Under the pieces are notes generated by a model. It searched no databases. It saw only the letters and a list, made by a program, of their open reading frames with translations, and was not told the origin of the DNA. Shown piece by piece: positions 32,881 to 43,842 of a stretch of 64,000 bases of DNA. A program made the position numbers and the translations under genes. Within the stretch, counting starts at the first letter, position 1, and each line of letters begins with the position of its first letter. Origin of the DNA: Rhizopus sp. PT2906 (Eukaryota; Mucoromycota; Mucoromycetes; Mucorales; Rhizopodaceae); assembly GCA_025529335.1 (NCBI GenBank), contig JAMYHX010000113.1, positions 1 to 64,000 on the forward strand, read 5' to 3'.

Positions 32881-34949
32881 TCATAATTGTTCACTCTTTG
32901 GTGTTTCTACAACAGCAATGGGTGACGCAACTGACTGAATTAAATGTTAGATGGATGTATTTGAAGGATTACACAATGACTCACCTTGATATATTCTTGC
33001 TTTAAGGCTCCTTTTAGCTCTGAGGGTAAAGTAGAAGACTTGATATGTCTTAAAGCAATACCCATTGTCTCAGGATTGAACTTATCCCAAATCTTTGCCA
33101 TCTTTAAAAATTCTCTTTTTGGCCAGATGAGATCAAGCTTTCTATTGGTCGTAGGCGAATCTGATATATGATGATTAAATCTTGTTCTTTGATTCTTTTA
33201 TCTTTTGTTTTACCTTTTACACTCTTGAATTTTAACCCAACGTAAAAGGTGGTTGTATACAAAGGAGTCATTGATCTTTCTTGCTCTATCGTCAACCTCA
33301 TTTTCCGCACATAATCTTTTCTAGTCAAGGTACTGTCCATAGGAAACGACCTACCATCTATTGAATGACCGTATGCAATGTACCACTGTTCTTCTTTTGA
33401 TAGACAATAGTGTACTTTTTCGATACCATGCATAAATGAATGCGCAAGTTCTAGTGGCTCTAGTAGCTCTAATTGCAGTACTAATTGTCTAATTTTAGAT
33501 TCTATCAGTCCAGCCCATTGTAATTGTGTCTTGTGAGATTTTGAACTTGCGGTTATTTGTAAATAATGATTATACATACAAAAAAAGTCTATGGGTTGAA
33601 ACAAGTCCTTCCATGGACGGGCGCCTGTCATTATACTATCAACTATTTGGCTTGCTCTAAGAAATTCATCCATCATGATCTTTTTTGTAGAATCCGTCAC
33701 ATTATGGGTGGCACACATAGAAGGGAAGACAGGGGTAATGATTGGCATTCGATGTGCCTTGTCTGCAGGATAGACCTAGTTGGACTGTCTGTTAAATTGG
33801 TGTTACTTTTGAAATTGCAGCTTGTTTATGCTTGCTTCTTACATCCGGGTTCCACTGTCTTGTCGGAACGGAACCTTCTTCCATTGGCTTTAAAAACACA
33901 GGTTGTGGCCATTTCCAATTAGCCATAATATGAAAGAATCGGGACACAATTACTGATGCACATGCCTTTGGATACATTTGACATACTTTAGCCACCAACA
34001 TTGCCCAGGCCACACCACCTAGAAACCCCATGATATTGGAATAAATGCTCCTTTGCTTTGCCCATAACTTGATAGCCCGTAATGCTTCTCTGAATGTGGG
34101 CACATTTGGGACAAGTCGTAATATCTCGTTCGTCACACGGGCTCCATTTACACTTCGGATGCATTTCTCGTCCATTCCGATCAACAGTTGATTATCCGAT
34201 AGATCAAGGTCTTTTGGTATACTTGGTAAACATAGACGAGCACATACAAAATCAATCTATAACAAAGGGCCGATGAGGCACTGTATTTTGTTTGTATAAC
34301 CCAAAACTTACCGGAATTCCTTCAAAGTGCATCTTTATGACGGGCACATATGCTTCAACAACAGCCTATAGATAACCAATGAGTTCCCCTTGCTTTCTCT
34401 CTCTTTAATTGATAAATCCATTACCGTAAGCTCAGACACCTCGGGTATCTGGTTCAGCATATCATACATGATTGTAAAAAAGTGATCTCTAGTGATATGC
34501 TGAGGGAATACACATAATGTATCAATGTCTGCATCTATCGTATACATAGTTATATTCATGTACCCTATTGGCGATATTTAATGTTTACCTGCTCCATGTA
34601 CACCCAGTTGATAACTTCCAAACGTAAATATTTTTACTCCTGCACCCTTAGCTTCTTCTTCTGGCATTCCCTGTAATCTGCTCACTTTGTAAACAAATTC
34701 TTTTGCTACTTCATCCAACTTTTTCAGCACTTGAGATCTAAAATGAAGCACGATGAGGTAAGCCAAAAATTTCATATAAACAGTCATGTGATTGCTTTAC
34801 CTCTTGCTTGATTCATTGGCAGTTTCAAATAAATCATACTCAATCAGTGCTTTTCCTAGGTCATCCGTAAGCTTTAATTCATAATCGCTTGGACCATCTA
34901 AGGAAACTGGAGTTGTGGCATCCCACTGCTTTACATTTGACTGAGGCAT
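32881..34949 (-). CDS. PAP1: Nuclear poly(A) polymerase (Pla1/Pap1)
   Basis: Adds poly(A) tails to pre-mRNA within the cleavage and polyadenylation complex. Exons 34949-34801, 34737-34589, 34528-34425, 34365-34312, 34256-33807, 33757-33214, 33160-32985 and 32934-32881; 559 residues. Signals: N-terminal KQWDATTPVSL, GSYQLGVHGAGADIDTLCV with the catalytic Asp pair, IPIDFVCARL with the third Asp, NGARVTNEILRLVP, FREALRAIKLWAKQR, GFLGGVAWAMLVAKVCQ, MPIITPVFPSMCATHNVT and the RNA-binding-domain end NRKLDLIWPKREF. Length matches S. pombe Pla1. The junction 33807/33757 is uncertain: a stronger GTAAGA donor about 25 nt upstream would shorten the linker before AHRMPIITP. The last exon encodes only 17 residues. 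Confidence 0.95.
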
Positions 34950-35912
34950 TGGAAGATCTGGTGGATAATTAAAACAAAGAGAGAGAAAGGGAGAGAGCAA
35001 GCTGTGTTTTGTGACTTTAAGCGGTGATTGAAATGAGTGATAAACACACGTTATTATAATGTCCTCTCAATGTCGATCTTTTTCTTTTGAGAAAGTATCA
35101 TTCATATAAACGACAAGTAAAAGGCGCCAATGAATGTAATGGTTAGGGTAATATAATTCAATTTACAAAGGAAAAGAAGTTTAGACTCTTGCATTGGTTA
35201 TCAGTTGCAGTATACATCTGGTATTATGAATGAGGATCATGTTATGTATTGGGTTTGGTGAAATAAAGCGCAAATTTGAAGTTAGGAAACATCATCGTCG
35301 TAGTATCTGCACACTTGTTCATTTTTTCATGTACTCATCCATGCTTTTACCTTGTATACATGGCTGATGAATTACGTGTGGTGGCTAAAGTTGGCAGTGT
35401 GCACGTGCCTTTATCTATCTGCAATCTTTGAGAATACATTTGATATATGTTCAGAGTAGAAGACCAGCGCTTCTCAATGACTAGAACATATCAATCACGA
35501 AAGAAAGTCATATAATTAAAAGAATTATATCTCATATCCATATCCATGACGAGATAAAAACCAGTTTGATACATCTTCTTTTCAAACTCAACGCTATGCA
35601 AAAGTGTCACCTTTATGCAACCCAGGTAATCAACTTAGAATTTTCTAGTCTTATCTGTTTATCGAATAAGGTTCATGTAGCATCAAATATTTTAAGCTTT
35701 CAAAATCTTTTATGTTTAAAAAAAGTTAGAGCTTCTTTGATCCATTCAAAAAGCTGTAAAAGATGAGTTGTAAACTTTGCCCCTTGTGATTACATTCTCC
35801 CAGTCACTTTTTATTACTAGCAGAAAAAGAAAAAAAATAGATCTTGAGCCTATATCAGAAAAGGCAATTTCATGCAATCTTGTTATCCAATGAAAATGAC
35901 ATCCATGCAACT
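34950..35912. other. Intergenic region
   Basis: Promoter of the poly(A) polymerase gene (a purine-rich GAGAGA run on the plus strand at about 34979-34998) and AT-rich DNA. A frame at 35566-35766 has no coding character. Confidence 0.55.
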
Positions 35913-36214
35913 TCAACATGAACAAGTCTTTGAACAATCACAACCTACTCCCGAACCACGGCCTATGATAATGCATAAGTAATGAAATAACACATATAAA
36001 TATACTTCTTACAGCTACATTGATTGTGATGAGGAAAGAATACTCTTGAGTTATCATCGTAGACAGGTGATCCTACATTAAATTGTCTTGGGTTCTCCAT
36101 AGTATTATAAGTAGGTGATAAGCCGTGGTCAATGACAGGATGTCTCTCTCTTCTTGGAGAAACAGTAGCTGAGATACGTGTTGGTTTTGCAGGAATGTTT
36201 ATTGGTGAAGTCAT
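35913..36214 (-). CDS. Small protein with a C-terminal Cys-rich, metallothionein-like tail
   Basis: Two-exon gene of 83 residues: 36214-36013 and 35962-35913, with a 50 nt GT-AG intron in phase 1. The first 65 residues are polar, with PRRERHPVIDHG in the middle and no membrane segment. The junction sits inside a cysteine cluster: HHNQCSC from exon 1 continues as RGSGVGCDCSKTCSC-stop, so six Cys fall in 18 residues (CxC, 7 residues, CxC, 3 residues, CxC). Without the splice the frame runs into intron sequence and loses this pattern. Paired CxC motifs bind Cu(I) or Zn in metallothioneins and copper-responsive factors. I recognise no named family; metal binding is inference. Confidence 0.7.
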
Positions 36215-37154
36215 TTTATTTTTATAAAAAAAAGAAAAAGAAAAAGAATTAGTTTGATGTGAAATAAAGGTTTTTATATGAAAAAAATAAGGTTTTTTAT
36301 TGCCTATTTAATCAATTGAAATGATAAAAGGTATAAAGAATTGACATCTGTTAGAGGAACAATTGAATGGTGAACACCATAAGTTACTAAAGATATCTAA
36401 ACAAGATCAAGAAACTAAATGATCCATCAGGATGGCCCGTCTAAAGAGAATTACATTTACTGAGAAAAAAAAAAGGTAGCTGATCTAGAATTAATCATAG
36501 ACTTTACTAAACCTCATATTAGCTCTCTAGAATATCTGTCATTAGCCACGGTGCCCTCCACAATATGATCGATGATTTAGAAGCTGATATTGAGTAAAAC
36601 AGTATAACAAGACGGAAATACCTGAAGCATAAAAACAATAGCAGTAATTAGTAATTCACTAAAAACTTTTGGAGCATATGCAATAAACGAAAAGTTCATC
36701 AGTGATGGTGGCTCTTTAGCCCAAATGGGAAATTAAATTTCGCGACATCATTTAGCTGTTTTTTATTGGCCAATTCTTTAATCTTAGTAATCAAGTGAAA
36801 AAGTGTCAGAAGGAATTGCAGTAAAGGTATTCACAACACACAAAGAGATACAACAATTAAAAAAAAAAACGACTTTTTTAAGCTCAAATGGATTTACGCT
36901 GACTTATTTAGAATGAGAAGGTCTGAGCTGTTGTAAGTTGGAGTTAATATGACTAGATTTCCTTTCGAAATAGGAGATATCTTGACAGTGCAAAGGTTGA
37001 ACTTGTCTGTAAAGCTTACCGTGGTGCATCAACAAAAAGTAAACCCATACAATCTGTGATTTGACCGGAATTTGTAATTTGTATGAGCGATATTCCCCTG
37101 TGATTTATAAGTTTAGTCCATTTCTTTTCTTTTCCAGAAATACTTTTTAACATA
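36215..37154. other. Divergent intergenic region
   Basis: AT-rich sequence between the Cys-tailed protein gene (-) and the MDR reductase gene (+). No supported reading frame; A runs near 36230 and 36860. Confidence 0.55.
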
Positions 37155-38425
37155 ATGGTATCAGTCATTCTCTCAGATAACCACAGCTTTGATTCCAAGT
37201 TCAAGTACGGTGTTGAATATAAGGAAAACAAACCAAGCGCCAACCTACAAGACTATCAATGCGCTGTTCAATTAAAAGCTGCAGCTTTCAATCATCGGTA
37301 ATAGAAAAAAAAAGACCATTTGTCAGCAGAGCGTTGACTTGTTTTTATAAGTGATGTCTGGATTCTTAAGGGTCAATACGGCGGTATCCGTGTAGGCTCT
37401 GTCTTGGGCTCTGATGGTGTTGGTTATATAACAAAGAATGGTAATGTTGGTCAACGCATCTTGATCAATCCTGGTTATGGATGGAAATCAGACGAAAGAG
37501 GACCTGAAGACGAATTCCATATCTTAGGTTTATTGCCTGCCATTGGAACGATGACTGAAGAAGAAGTCATTGTCGAGAAAGAAGACATTGCATCCTGTCC
37601 TGAACATCTTTCATTGGCTGAAGCCGCTGCCTTACCTCTGGCTGGATTAACCGCTTACAGGTGAGATTAAACAGTAACAGATTGGTGATGAATACCATAA
37701 CTCATCATCATGACATAATCATAGAGCCCTGTTTACGAAGGCGCATGTCAAGAAAGGAGATCATGTTTTGGTAACCGGTATTGGTGGCGGTGTCGCCCTC
37801 TTTGCTCTTCAGTTTGCTGTTGCTGTTGGTGCTCATGTCTATGTTACATCTTCTTCACCAGAAAAAATAAAGAAGGCTATCGAATTGGGCGCAAAGGGTG
37901 GTATCAATTATAAAGATGGTACGTTGCTATTATCTATAGAGAAAAATGTAAACAAATGACACTTTACTAGATAACTGTATTCAAGAGCTTCAAAAGTTGT
38001 TGAATGGTAACAAAATTTCTGCCGTCATCGATGGTGCTGGTGGACCACTTTATGCACAATATCCCAAAGTTATGAGAACAGGTGGTATCTTGGTAAATTA
38101 CGGTCAAACAGCAAATGTTGCTGAAGGAATCAAATTTAGCATGCACCATGTTGTCAAGAATATTGAACTCAAAGGATCTACCATGGGATCAAGAGCAGAA
38201 TTCCACAAGATGGTACAGTTTGTGGATCAACATAGAATAAAGCCAATTGTATCCCATGTATGGAAGGGCTTAAGTAAATCTTCATTTGAAGAAGCTGTTG
38301 CTACTATGAGGTAAGGATCATGGAATGAATATATACAAACAAGTACTTATACAATGTATTATAGCCGCGGTGAACAATTCGGTAAATTAGTTATTGAATT
38401 CAACAATGGTAGCCCAAAGCTTTAG
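37155..38425 (+). CDS. MDR-family NADPH:quinone/enoyl reductase
   Basis: Medium-chain reductase of 348 residues. Exons 37155-37297, 37352-37660, 37725-37918, 37971-38310 and 38365-38425; introns of 54, 64, 52 and 54 nt. The N-terminal GroES-like domain shows AAAFNHRDVWILKGQYGG and VLGSDGVGYI. The catalytic-zinc pattern of alcohol dehydrogenases is absent, as expected for quinone-oxidoreductase-type members. The Rossmann domain starts at VLVTGIGGGVALFALQFA, followed by VYVTSSSPEKIKKAIELGAKGGINY and the late motif GGILVNYGQTAN. The C-terminal part KPIVSHVWKGLSKSSFEEA is typical. Substrate not deducible. It lies 98 bp upstream of the next gene on the same strand. Confidence 0.9.
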
Positions 38426-38523
38426 ATAATCAATAAACAATACAAAAAATTAGTCCTTAACTTTGTATTGATATCATACGCAATGGAACCTGTTGGCGAC
38501 CATGCAACAATTCTCTAAAAAAA

Positions 38524-40584
38524 ATGAGTGTACTTAAAATTCGGGATTTAAATAGTGGTACACCACCTTTCTTTTCCACTTTCATGCTTGAGTTTATATT
38601 TGTTTATTTCCTAGGTGGATTCACATTTCTACCTTTAGCATGCCTCATTTACATCCGCTTCTTATCTGTCAAACAACAAGAACAAACAGAAAATAAAAAA
38701 CAAGAGTGTAAACAACATACCAGCGAAGTAAAGCATGGTTGGATTCAGTTAACGAATCAGTATGAACCTAAAATGCCCGAACACAACGGAATCTTGTCCT
38801 TGACCAGCTCTAATATATACTATGGTGTTCTTAAGCATGGAACTTTATTCTGTTATGAATCTGAAAAACAAGACAACGTTTGTAAGATATTACCCATACA
38901 AGACTATCTAATATCACTCTATCCTGAAGGAAAACCAGAGAACGAACTATTTTCTCGCTCTTCGGTGATACGACTTGGCGATATTCAATCAGACACGACG
39001 TACTTTCTCAACTGCAATCGAAAAGTAGACAAAGAGGACTGGTACTTAGGTCTCATCGACGCGCATAACATGCTCAAGGATTCCCCAAATGAAGCACAGT
39101 ACGTCATGATGGATAGCACACATTTTGATGCATCTGCCATAGAGGACCTTATTTATCATGTACAATCTACACCCAGCCATAGAGAGACAGCTTGGATGAA
39201 TGCGATTATCGGAAGATTGTTCTTGGGCATGTACAAGACGGACATGTTTAAAGAGTGGGTGGAAACAAAAGTGAAAAAGAAGATCAACACCAAACGACCG
39301 CAGTTCCTGGATGAAATTGTCGTGCGCAAGGTAGATGTCGGTCAAACTGTGCCGTACATCACAGACCCTAAGCTTGTCTCAATCACTGCTGAGGGTGAGA
39401 TCGTAGCAGAAGCGACGGTGGAATATCAAGGAGGACTCGCAGTCGAGATTCAAACAGACATCAACTGGTCTTACTCGTCCCGTATGAAACCTATTCGGAT
39501 GAACGTTGTGCTATCTGTTCAGTTAAAGAAACTCTTTGGGCGAATGATGCTCAAGCTCAAATCACCACCAAGCAATCGATGCTGGCTTGCGTTTTATGAT
39601 ATGCCAGAGATGGAGTGGAAGATAACACCGATCGTGGCTGATAAACAAATCACTCTATCAATCGTAACAAATGCGATCGAGTCAAGGATTCGCGAAGTAA
39701 TGGCAGAGACATTTGTATTACCTAATATGGACGATACACCCTTTTGTTTCTCTTGTGGAAAGGGAGGAATCTTTGGTAACAGAGTCCCAGTAGTCGCTAA
39801 AAAGCAAAGTAGAAAGACAGAAATAAAGACACATACAGAGGCAATTGAAAAAGAACACAGCGATATATCCGAACAGAAGCATTCTCAAAAGGTAGAAGTG
39901 GTTGATACATCAGCAAGCATCAAATCCGCTCCTGTATCAGTGGAACCTAGAGAGAATGAGCATAGATGGTCCAACACGCTGTTAAGAAAGAGAAGCAAAA
40001 ACACAGATGAAACAAGTGACACAGAGAGTATTAGTTCCATCAAGAGTAACGGCAGCGGGTTCCTTCGTAAGATATCAGATTATTTACCATCTGAGTCACC
40101 ATCATCCGGTCACTCCATACGATCAATCAGGCGCAATACATTGATAAACAAGGCAGAAGATTTTTTAAACAAACGGATTACGAAGCAACCATCGGCCTCA
40201 TTGCCATCATTGCCTGTAGGAGATAATTATCAAGCGTTGGATGCTGAAAAGAAGCAAATGTATGAAGAAAGACTTGCCAACATGCGTAAACGAGCAGCAG
40301 CAGCAACAGCAACAGCAACAGTAGCAGTAGTAGTAAAAGAAAAAGAAGAAGAAGAAGAAGAAGAAGAGCAACAAGGGAGTCATGATTTAGGAGGATCTAC
40401 AAAAACTCAAATACCATCTATGACCTCTGTCAAACAGGGCAGACAGAGAGCCACATCTTGTGTGAACGAAGCCTCTATTACACGTTCTGTACCTCTGACG
40501 GTCAAACCACCTCTGCCTCCTCGACGTAATTCGGCACACATCGTTTTACATAAATACCCCACGAAAAATACTGCTTTTTCGTAA
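38524..40584 (+). CDS. Nvj2/TEX2-like ER protein with PH and SMP lipid-transfer domains
   Basis: Intronless gene of 686 residues. Residues about 19-47 form one hydrophobic anchor (FIFVYFLGGFTFLPLACLIY), expected in the ER. A PH-like region follows (about 65-190: HNGILSLTSSNIYYGVLKHG to KEDWYLGLIDAH). An SMP domain spans about 215-400, beginning ETAWMNAIIGRLFLGMYK and including AEATVEYQGGLAVEIQTDI and GRMMLKLKSPPSNRCWLAFY; this tubular fold carries glycerolipids or ceramide at membrane contact sites. The tail is disordered and Ser-rich, with Ala/Thr and Glu runs near residue 600 and a proline-rich KPPLPPRRNS end. Domain order matches yeast Nvj2 and animal TEX2. Confidence 0.9.
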   Translation: MSVLKIRDLNSGTPPFFSTFMLEFIFVYFLGGFTFLPLACLIYIRFLSVKQQEQTENKKQECKQHTSEVKHGWIQLTNQYEPKMPEHNGILSLTSSNIYYGVLKHGTLFCYESEKQDNVCKILPIQDYLISLYPEGKPENELFSRSSVIRLGDIQSDTTYFLNCNRKVDKEDWYLGLIDAHNMLKDSPNEAQYVMMDSTHFDASAIEDLIYHVQSTPSHRETAWMNAIIGRLFLGMYKTDMFKEWVETKVKKKINTKRPQFLDEIVVRKVDVGQTVPYITDPKLVSITAEGEIVAEATVEYQGGLAVEIQTDINWSYSSRMKPIRMNVVLSVQLKKLFGRMMLKLKSPPSNRCWLAFYDMPEMEWKITPIVADKQITLSIVTNAIESRIREVMAETFVLPNMDDTPFCFSCGKGGIFGNRVPVVAKKQSRKTEIKTHTEAIEKEHSDISEQKHSQKVEVVDTSASIKSAPVSVEPRENEHRWSNTLLRKRSKNTDETSDTESISSIKSNGSGFLRKISDYLPSESPSSGHSIRSIRRNTLINKAEDFLNKRITKQPSASLPSLPVGDNYQALDAEKKQMYEERLANMRKRAAAATATATVAVVVKEKEEEEEEEEQQGSHDLGGSTKTQIPSMTSVKQGRQRATSCVNEASITRSVPLTVKPPLPPRRNSAHIVLHKYPTKNTAFS

Positions 40585-41320
40585 AATAAAGCCACATTTC
40601 CTCTTCTTTGAATCACGTCTACTACCATCGACCTTTATCTTTGTATTTCTAAATGAATATTTGATGCAAGTTGCTCGTCATAGTTACTACTTATACAACT
40701 TCTTTATAAAGCTCCTCTACTTGAAATATCTAAGAATTGTTAACTTTATTAGGGCTTACATTTTGCACAGCTTCTGTTGAGACCTTTAACTTTTCAACCA
40801 TACCTACATGGAGGACACTAGGCTTAAAAGAAAAACTCTTACAAAAGCAGTATTTTTCGTGGGATATTTACGTGAATGGACACCCATTCGTACCTTTGAG
40901 ATATTTACTCAAAGTGATGCACTTTAGGAGATTATCACGAATGAAACACGTGAAGAGAACCATCTTGAAGCTATACCTCCACTGTATCACAAGTAGATAT
41001 TAAACCATCATTGCCCTTCTAGACCAAATCGTAACAACGAAAAGCCACCGCTGCCTCATGCACCTAGACCAGCTCCGCCAATGTGTAAAGAAAATAAAAC
41101 TGAAGGTGATACAAGATACATAGCTTATTCTACAAGGAGTCTTTTTTAATATATCAAAGAAAGCAAGTAATATATGTATAACCAAGAAGAAGAACAAGGA
41201 AAGGCTGTAAATGTATATAATCCGTTGCATGTGTGCTTCTGAAAATAAATCTAGAATTGCTTTTGTTTTTTATTTTTTCGTATTTCAAATAAGGATTAGC
41301 TTCGTTTTGAAATTAGTGAG
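40585..41320. other. Intergenic region holding a broken ORF
   Basis: 3' flank of the SMP gene and promoter of the next gene. The only structured content is the interrupted frame described separately at 40808-41149. Confidence 0.5.
40808..41149 (+). pseudogene. ORF interrupted by two in-frame stops
   Basis: One frame from an ATG at 40808 to a TAA at 41147-41149 reads as protein but carries two TAG codons. It begins MEDTRLKRKTLTK, continues AVFFVGYLREWTPIRTFEIF, and after the stops gives NNEKPPLPHAPRPAPPM and a short tail. The proline-rich words echo the end of the upstream SMP gene (KPPLPPRRNS), so it may be a decayed partial duplicate, but similarity is limited to that motif. Intron explanations were tried; the candidates are too short. 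Confidence 0.35.
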
Positions 41321-41327
41321 TATAAAA
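41321..41327 (+). promoter_or_regulatory. TATA box
   Basis: TATAAAA lies 54 bp before the ATG at 41381, matching the spacing of other TATA boxes in the window. Confidence 0.6.
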
Positions 41328-41380
41328 GGACAAGACGTATATGTTAAAAAGGACATACACTCTTTTTTCTTTTTATTATA

Positions 41381-42008
41381 ATGTATTTTGATTTACCAAA
41401 ACGCCAAGATAGGATAGCACCAAAAGTGATTAAAGACAAGATAATACAAATGGGAATAACTGAAGAAAGGATATCTGAAATTCTAAATAATATCGAAGAT
41501 CATTGGGGATCACCACCTATTCTTACACCAGATACACTTGCTTACATACTAAGCCATCAATGGGAAAATGATAAAAAAGTAAAATGTATATGCTTTATAA
41601 AAACGGGCCAAGAATGTCATGTCCATATTAACTATGGATCACAGACAGAGGGTAAAGTCACTGAAGATCAAGAGAGTCATCGTCCACATAACGTTCAGCT
41701 ACTCATTCAAGAATTCTGCAAGTAAGTTATGAGTGATGACATAATTTCCCTTATTTTTAACAAATCAAAAACAGTACAATTCAAAAGCTGGACAAAAATA
41801 AATCATTTCCAGTGACAAATGATATAATGGTAATATTTTCCCCTTTTCTTTTGAGAGAAATGAGTAATTAACCCTGCATAAAAAATATATATAGAATGAT
41901 AACATCATTCAACCCTTCATACAACAGCCAAACACTACGTCAGAGCAGCAAGATAAGGCAGTCAATCGTCTGGTAGAGCTATTACAGCATCATAACAAGA
42001 CCGAATAG
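41381..42008 (+). CDS. Orphan protein of 169 residues
   Basis: Three exons, 41381-41721, 41775-41829 and 41895-42008, with introns of 53 and 65 nt; the sum is exactly 170 codons. The N-terminal 60 residues look like a helical domain (KVIKDKIIQMGITEERISEI, then DTLAYILSHQW). A Cys/His-containing stretch follows (VKCICFIKTGQECHVHINYG), then a helix-rich, Gln-rich tail. No signal peptide or membrane segment. I recognise no family. A TATA box, consistent splicing and good codon structure argue for a real gene. Confidence 0.65.
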
Positions 42009-42164
42009 TATATAGTGTTTTTTATTTAATAACAGTCCTCCGTATCTAAAACTGTTACGCTGATAAATTATAGTTGTCATTTTTAAAAAGTCGTTTTCGT
42101 AGCTGGTCATTTTCTGATATGAGAGAAGCAACTTTTATCATATAGAGTGCTTTATAGAAGCCAT

Positions 42165-42260
42165 GAAGGAGTGATTTTATATGGTCATGCATGTATTGTC
42201 TGTTTAAACCAGCTTACAACAAGTATTAACAAATTTACGTGCATAAAGTTATCATTATAA
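42165..42260 (+). repeat. Upstream copy of a duplicated promoter-like segment
   Basis: Contains GTCATGCATGTATTG, then TTAAACCAGCTTACAACAA and, after a short gap, TTATCATT. The same words in the same order recur about 1.02 kb downstream at 43185-43285, with roughly four of five bases equal by eye. Confidence 0.65.
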
Positions 42261-43184
42261 CAACTCGAGTATGATCTTATAAAAGTATATGCATTTCGCA
42301 TCTGACAAATAATCACACTGACAACATTAAATACAAATAGCAGCTATAGATTCTCTCCTCCTATAAAACGCACACTTGTCTTGTTTTAATAACATTCACT
42401 TCCTTTTATAAAGAATTTAATTCGCAAGTCGTCAACTTGATAGCTCTTTGGCAATCCAAAGAAGTCTGTGGAATACGCAGAGGCTGGTATCTTCTGGGCA
42501 AGATCACACAAGAGAAAGTATGACAGCATTGCAACCACTGATACTTATGAAAGTACTGCACCAATATTTGATCCTGTTACTGTTAAGATAGACATTATTT
42601 ATGAATTATCTTCTGGGAAGGACACAGCAAAACCTTTGTTCTTGTAATTTGCATAGCTTGCCTCATGTGGGAAAAGAAAAAGCATCAAACAATAGTTACA
42701 GCGTAGCAAATCATATAGATCTACAATTAATGCTTACTCTTAAATAGTTATGCATATCCTCACGTCTGAAAAAAGATGCTGCAAACATTTTACATGTGTT
42801 TCAAGGCAATCACTTCATCGTATCCTTGGCTGTGAGATTTGTTCCTGTACGTTCATCATCTTCAACGCTTACTTCTCCCACGAAAACATAGTAATGACAA
42901 GGGCCAGGAGAAGGATAGGAATGAGAACGAGAATAAAGATAGCTTGATCCTCAACCATCTTCATAGCAATGTGGCTACAAGTTTGAAACGATTTACCAAT
43001 GACTTTGCCAACTTCAAAAAGTTTTATTTCGGCAAACGACAAAAGATAATTTCATTTGCAAAGCAATTTGAATAAAGCTTTTACTTTTTCTGTGAGAGAT
43101 CAAAAAAAGAAGCCCAAAGGTATACACAACATGAGCTATAAAGTGGCCTATTGTCTCTTTCTGACGGATATGATTAATAATGAC

Positions 43185-43285
43185 CATGAGGGTTATCTTG
43201 TGTAGTCATGCATGTATTGACAGTTTAGACCAGCTGACAACAACAATTGACAACTTTACTGGCATATGGATTTATCATTCAGCAA
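43185..43285 (+). repeat. Downstream copy of the duplicated segment, in the Hsp20 promoter
   Basis: Contains GTCATGCATGTATTG, TTTAGACCAGCTGACAACAA and TTTATCATTC. It ends about 30 bp before the TATA box and 80 bp before the ATG of the Hsp20 gene, so it probably includes its regulatory elements. No clean GAAnnTTC heat-shock array was recognised in it. Confidence 0.65.
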
Positions 43286-43316
43286 ACTTTGTGTTTCATT
43301 ATGATACCAAAAACAT

Positions 43317-43324
43317 ATATAAAC
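43317..43324 (+). promoter_or_regulatory. TATA box of the Hsp20 gene
   Basis: TATATAAA lies 42 bp before the ATG at 43366. Confidence 0.6.
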
Positions 43325-43365
43325 ACCTCTTTTCTATTTCTATCTTCAACACATCAATCAACACT

Positions 43366-43842
43366 ATGGCATTTTCAAGCAGGTTCTTCACTGATACTTT
43401 TCGTGATATGGATCGTATATCATCCATGTCTGACAACCCAAATTGGTTCAATATTTCTCGAAGCTCTTTTAGCTCTGTCAGTAGTTCATTCGGTTCCTTC
43501 ATGCGTCTTCCTGCCACCAATATTCATGAAACTCCAGAAGGCTTTGAACTGCAAGCTGAGCTACCTGGTTATGATAAAAAAGATATCAACATTGAAGTTG
43601 CTGATAATCGTACTCTGCTTCTCAGCGGTTCCTCGCAAAATCACCATGATACCTATCGTTTAGAAACCAACAAGAATCCTAACTATTGGGCCCCGAGAAG
43701 CTCCAATAGTTTTCAAAGATCAATCAGTTTTCCTGTTCCCATCAATGTCTCTGACATCAACGCTTCTTATGAAAACGGTGTCTTGAAGGTCTATATTCCA
43801 AAAGCTTCTGATGAAAATAGAAGGCGTATTGACATTCATTGA
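43366..43842 (+). CDS. Small heat-shock protein, Hsp20/alpha-crystallin
   Basis: ATP-independent holdase chaperone of 158 residues, intronless. The N-terminal 50 residues are Ser- and Phe-rich. The alpha-crystallin domain runs from about residue 50: PATNIHETPEGFELQAELPG, DKKDINIEVADNRTLLLSG, a variable loop, then FQRSISFPVPINVSDINASY and the conserved ENGVLKVYIPK before a basic end. The I/V-x-I anchor appears as RIDIH at the extreme C-terminus. Start chosen at the ATG 42 bp after the TATA box; the upstream in-frame ATG at 43180 precedes that TATA box. Confidence 0.95.
   Translation: MAFSSRFFTDTFRDMDRISSMSDNPNWFNISRSSFSSVSSSFGSFMRLPATNIHETPEGFELQAELPGYDKKDINIEVADNRTLLLSGSSQNHHDTYRLETNKNPNYWAPRSSNSFQRSISFPVPINVSDINASYENGVLKVYIPKASDENRRRIDIH

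Larger units (their letters stand above)
42009..43316. other. Intergenic region with duplicated promoter-like DNA
   Basis: 1.3 kb upstream of the Hsp20 gene. It holds two related segments listed separately (42165-42260 and 43185-43285). A frame near 42839-43075 contains NHLHSNVATSLKRFTNDF and may be an old coding remnant, but it has no start or splice support. Nothing else was recognised. Confidence 0.5.

Noticed and set aside
43180..43365. N-terminal extension of Hsp20 from an upstream ATG
   Set aside because: The upstream ATG precedes the TATA box, and the added residues do not fit Hsp20.
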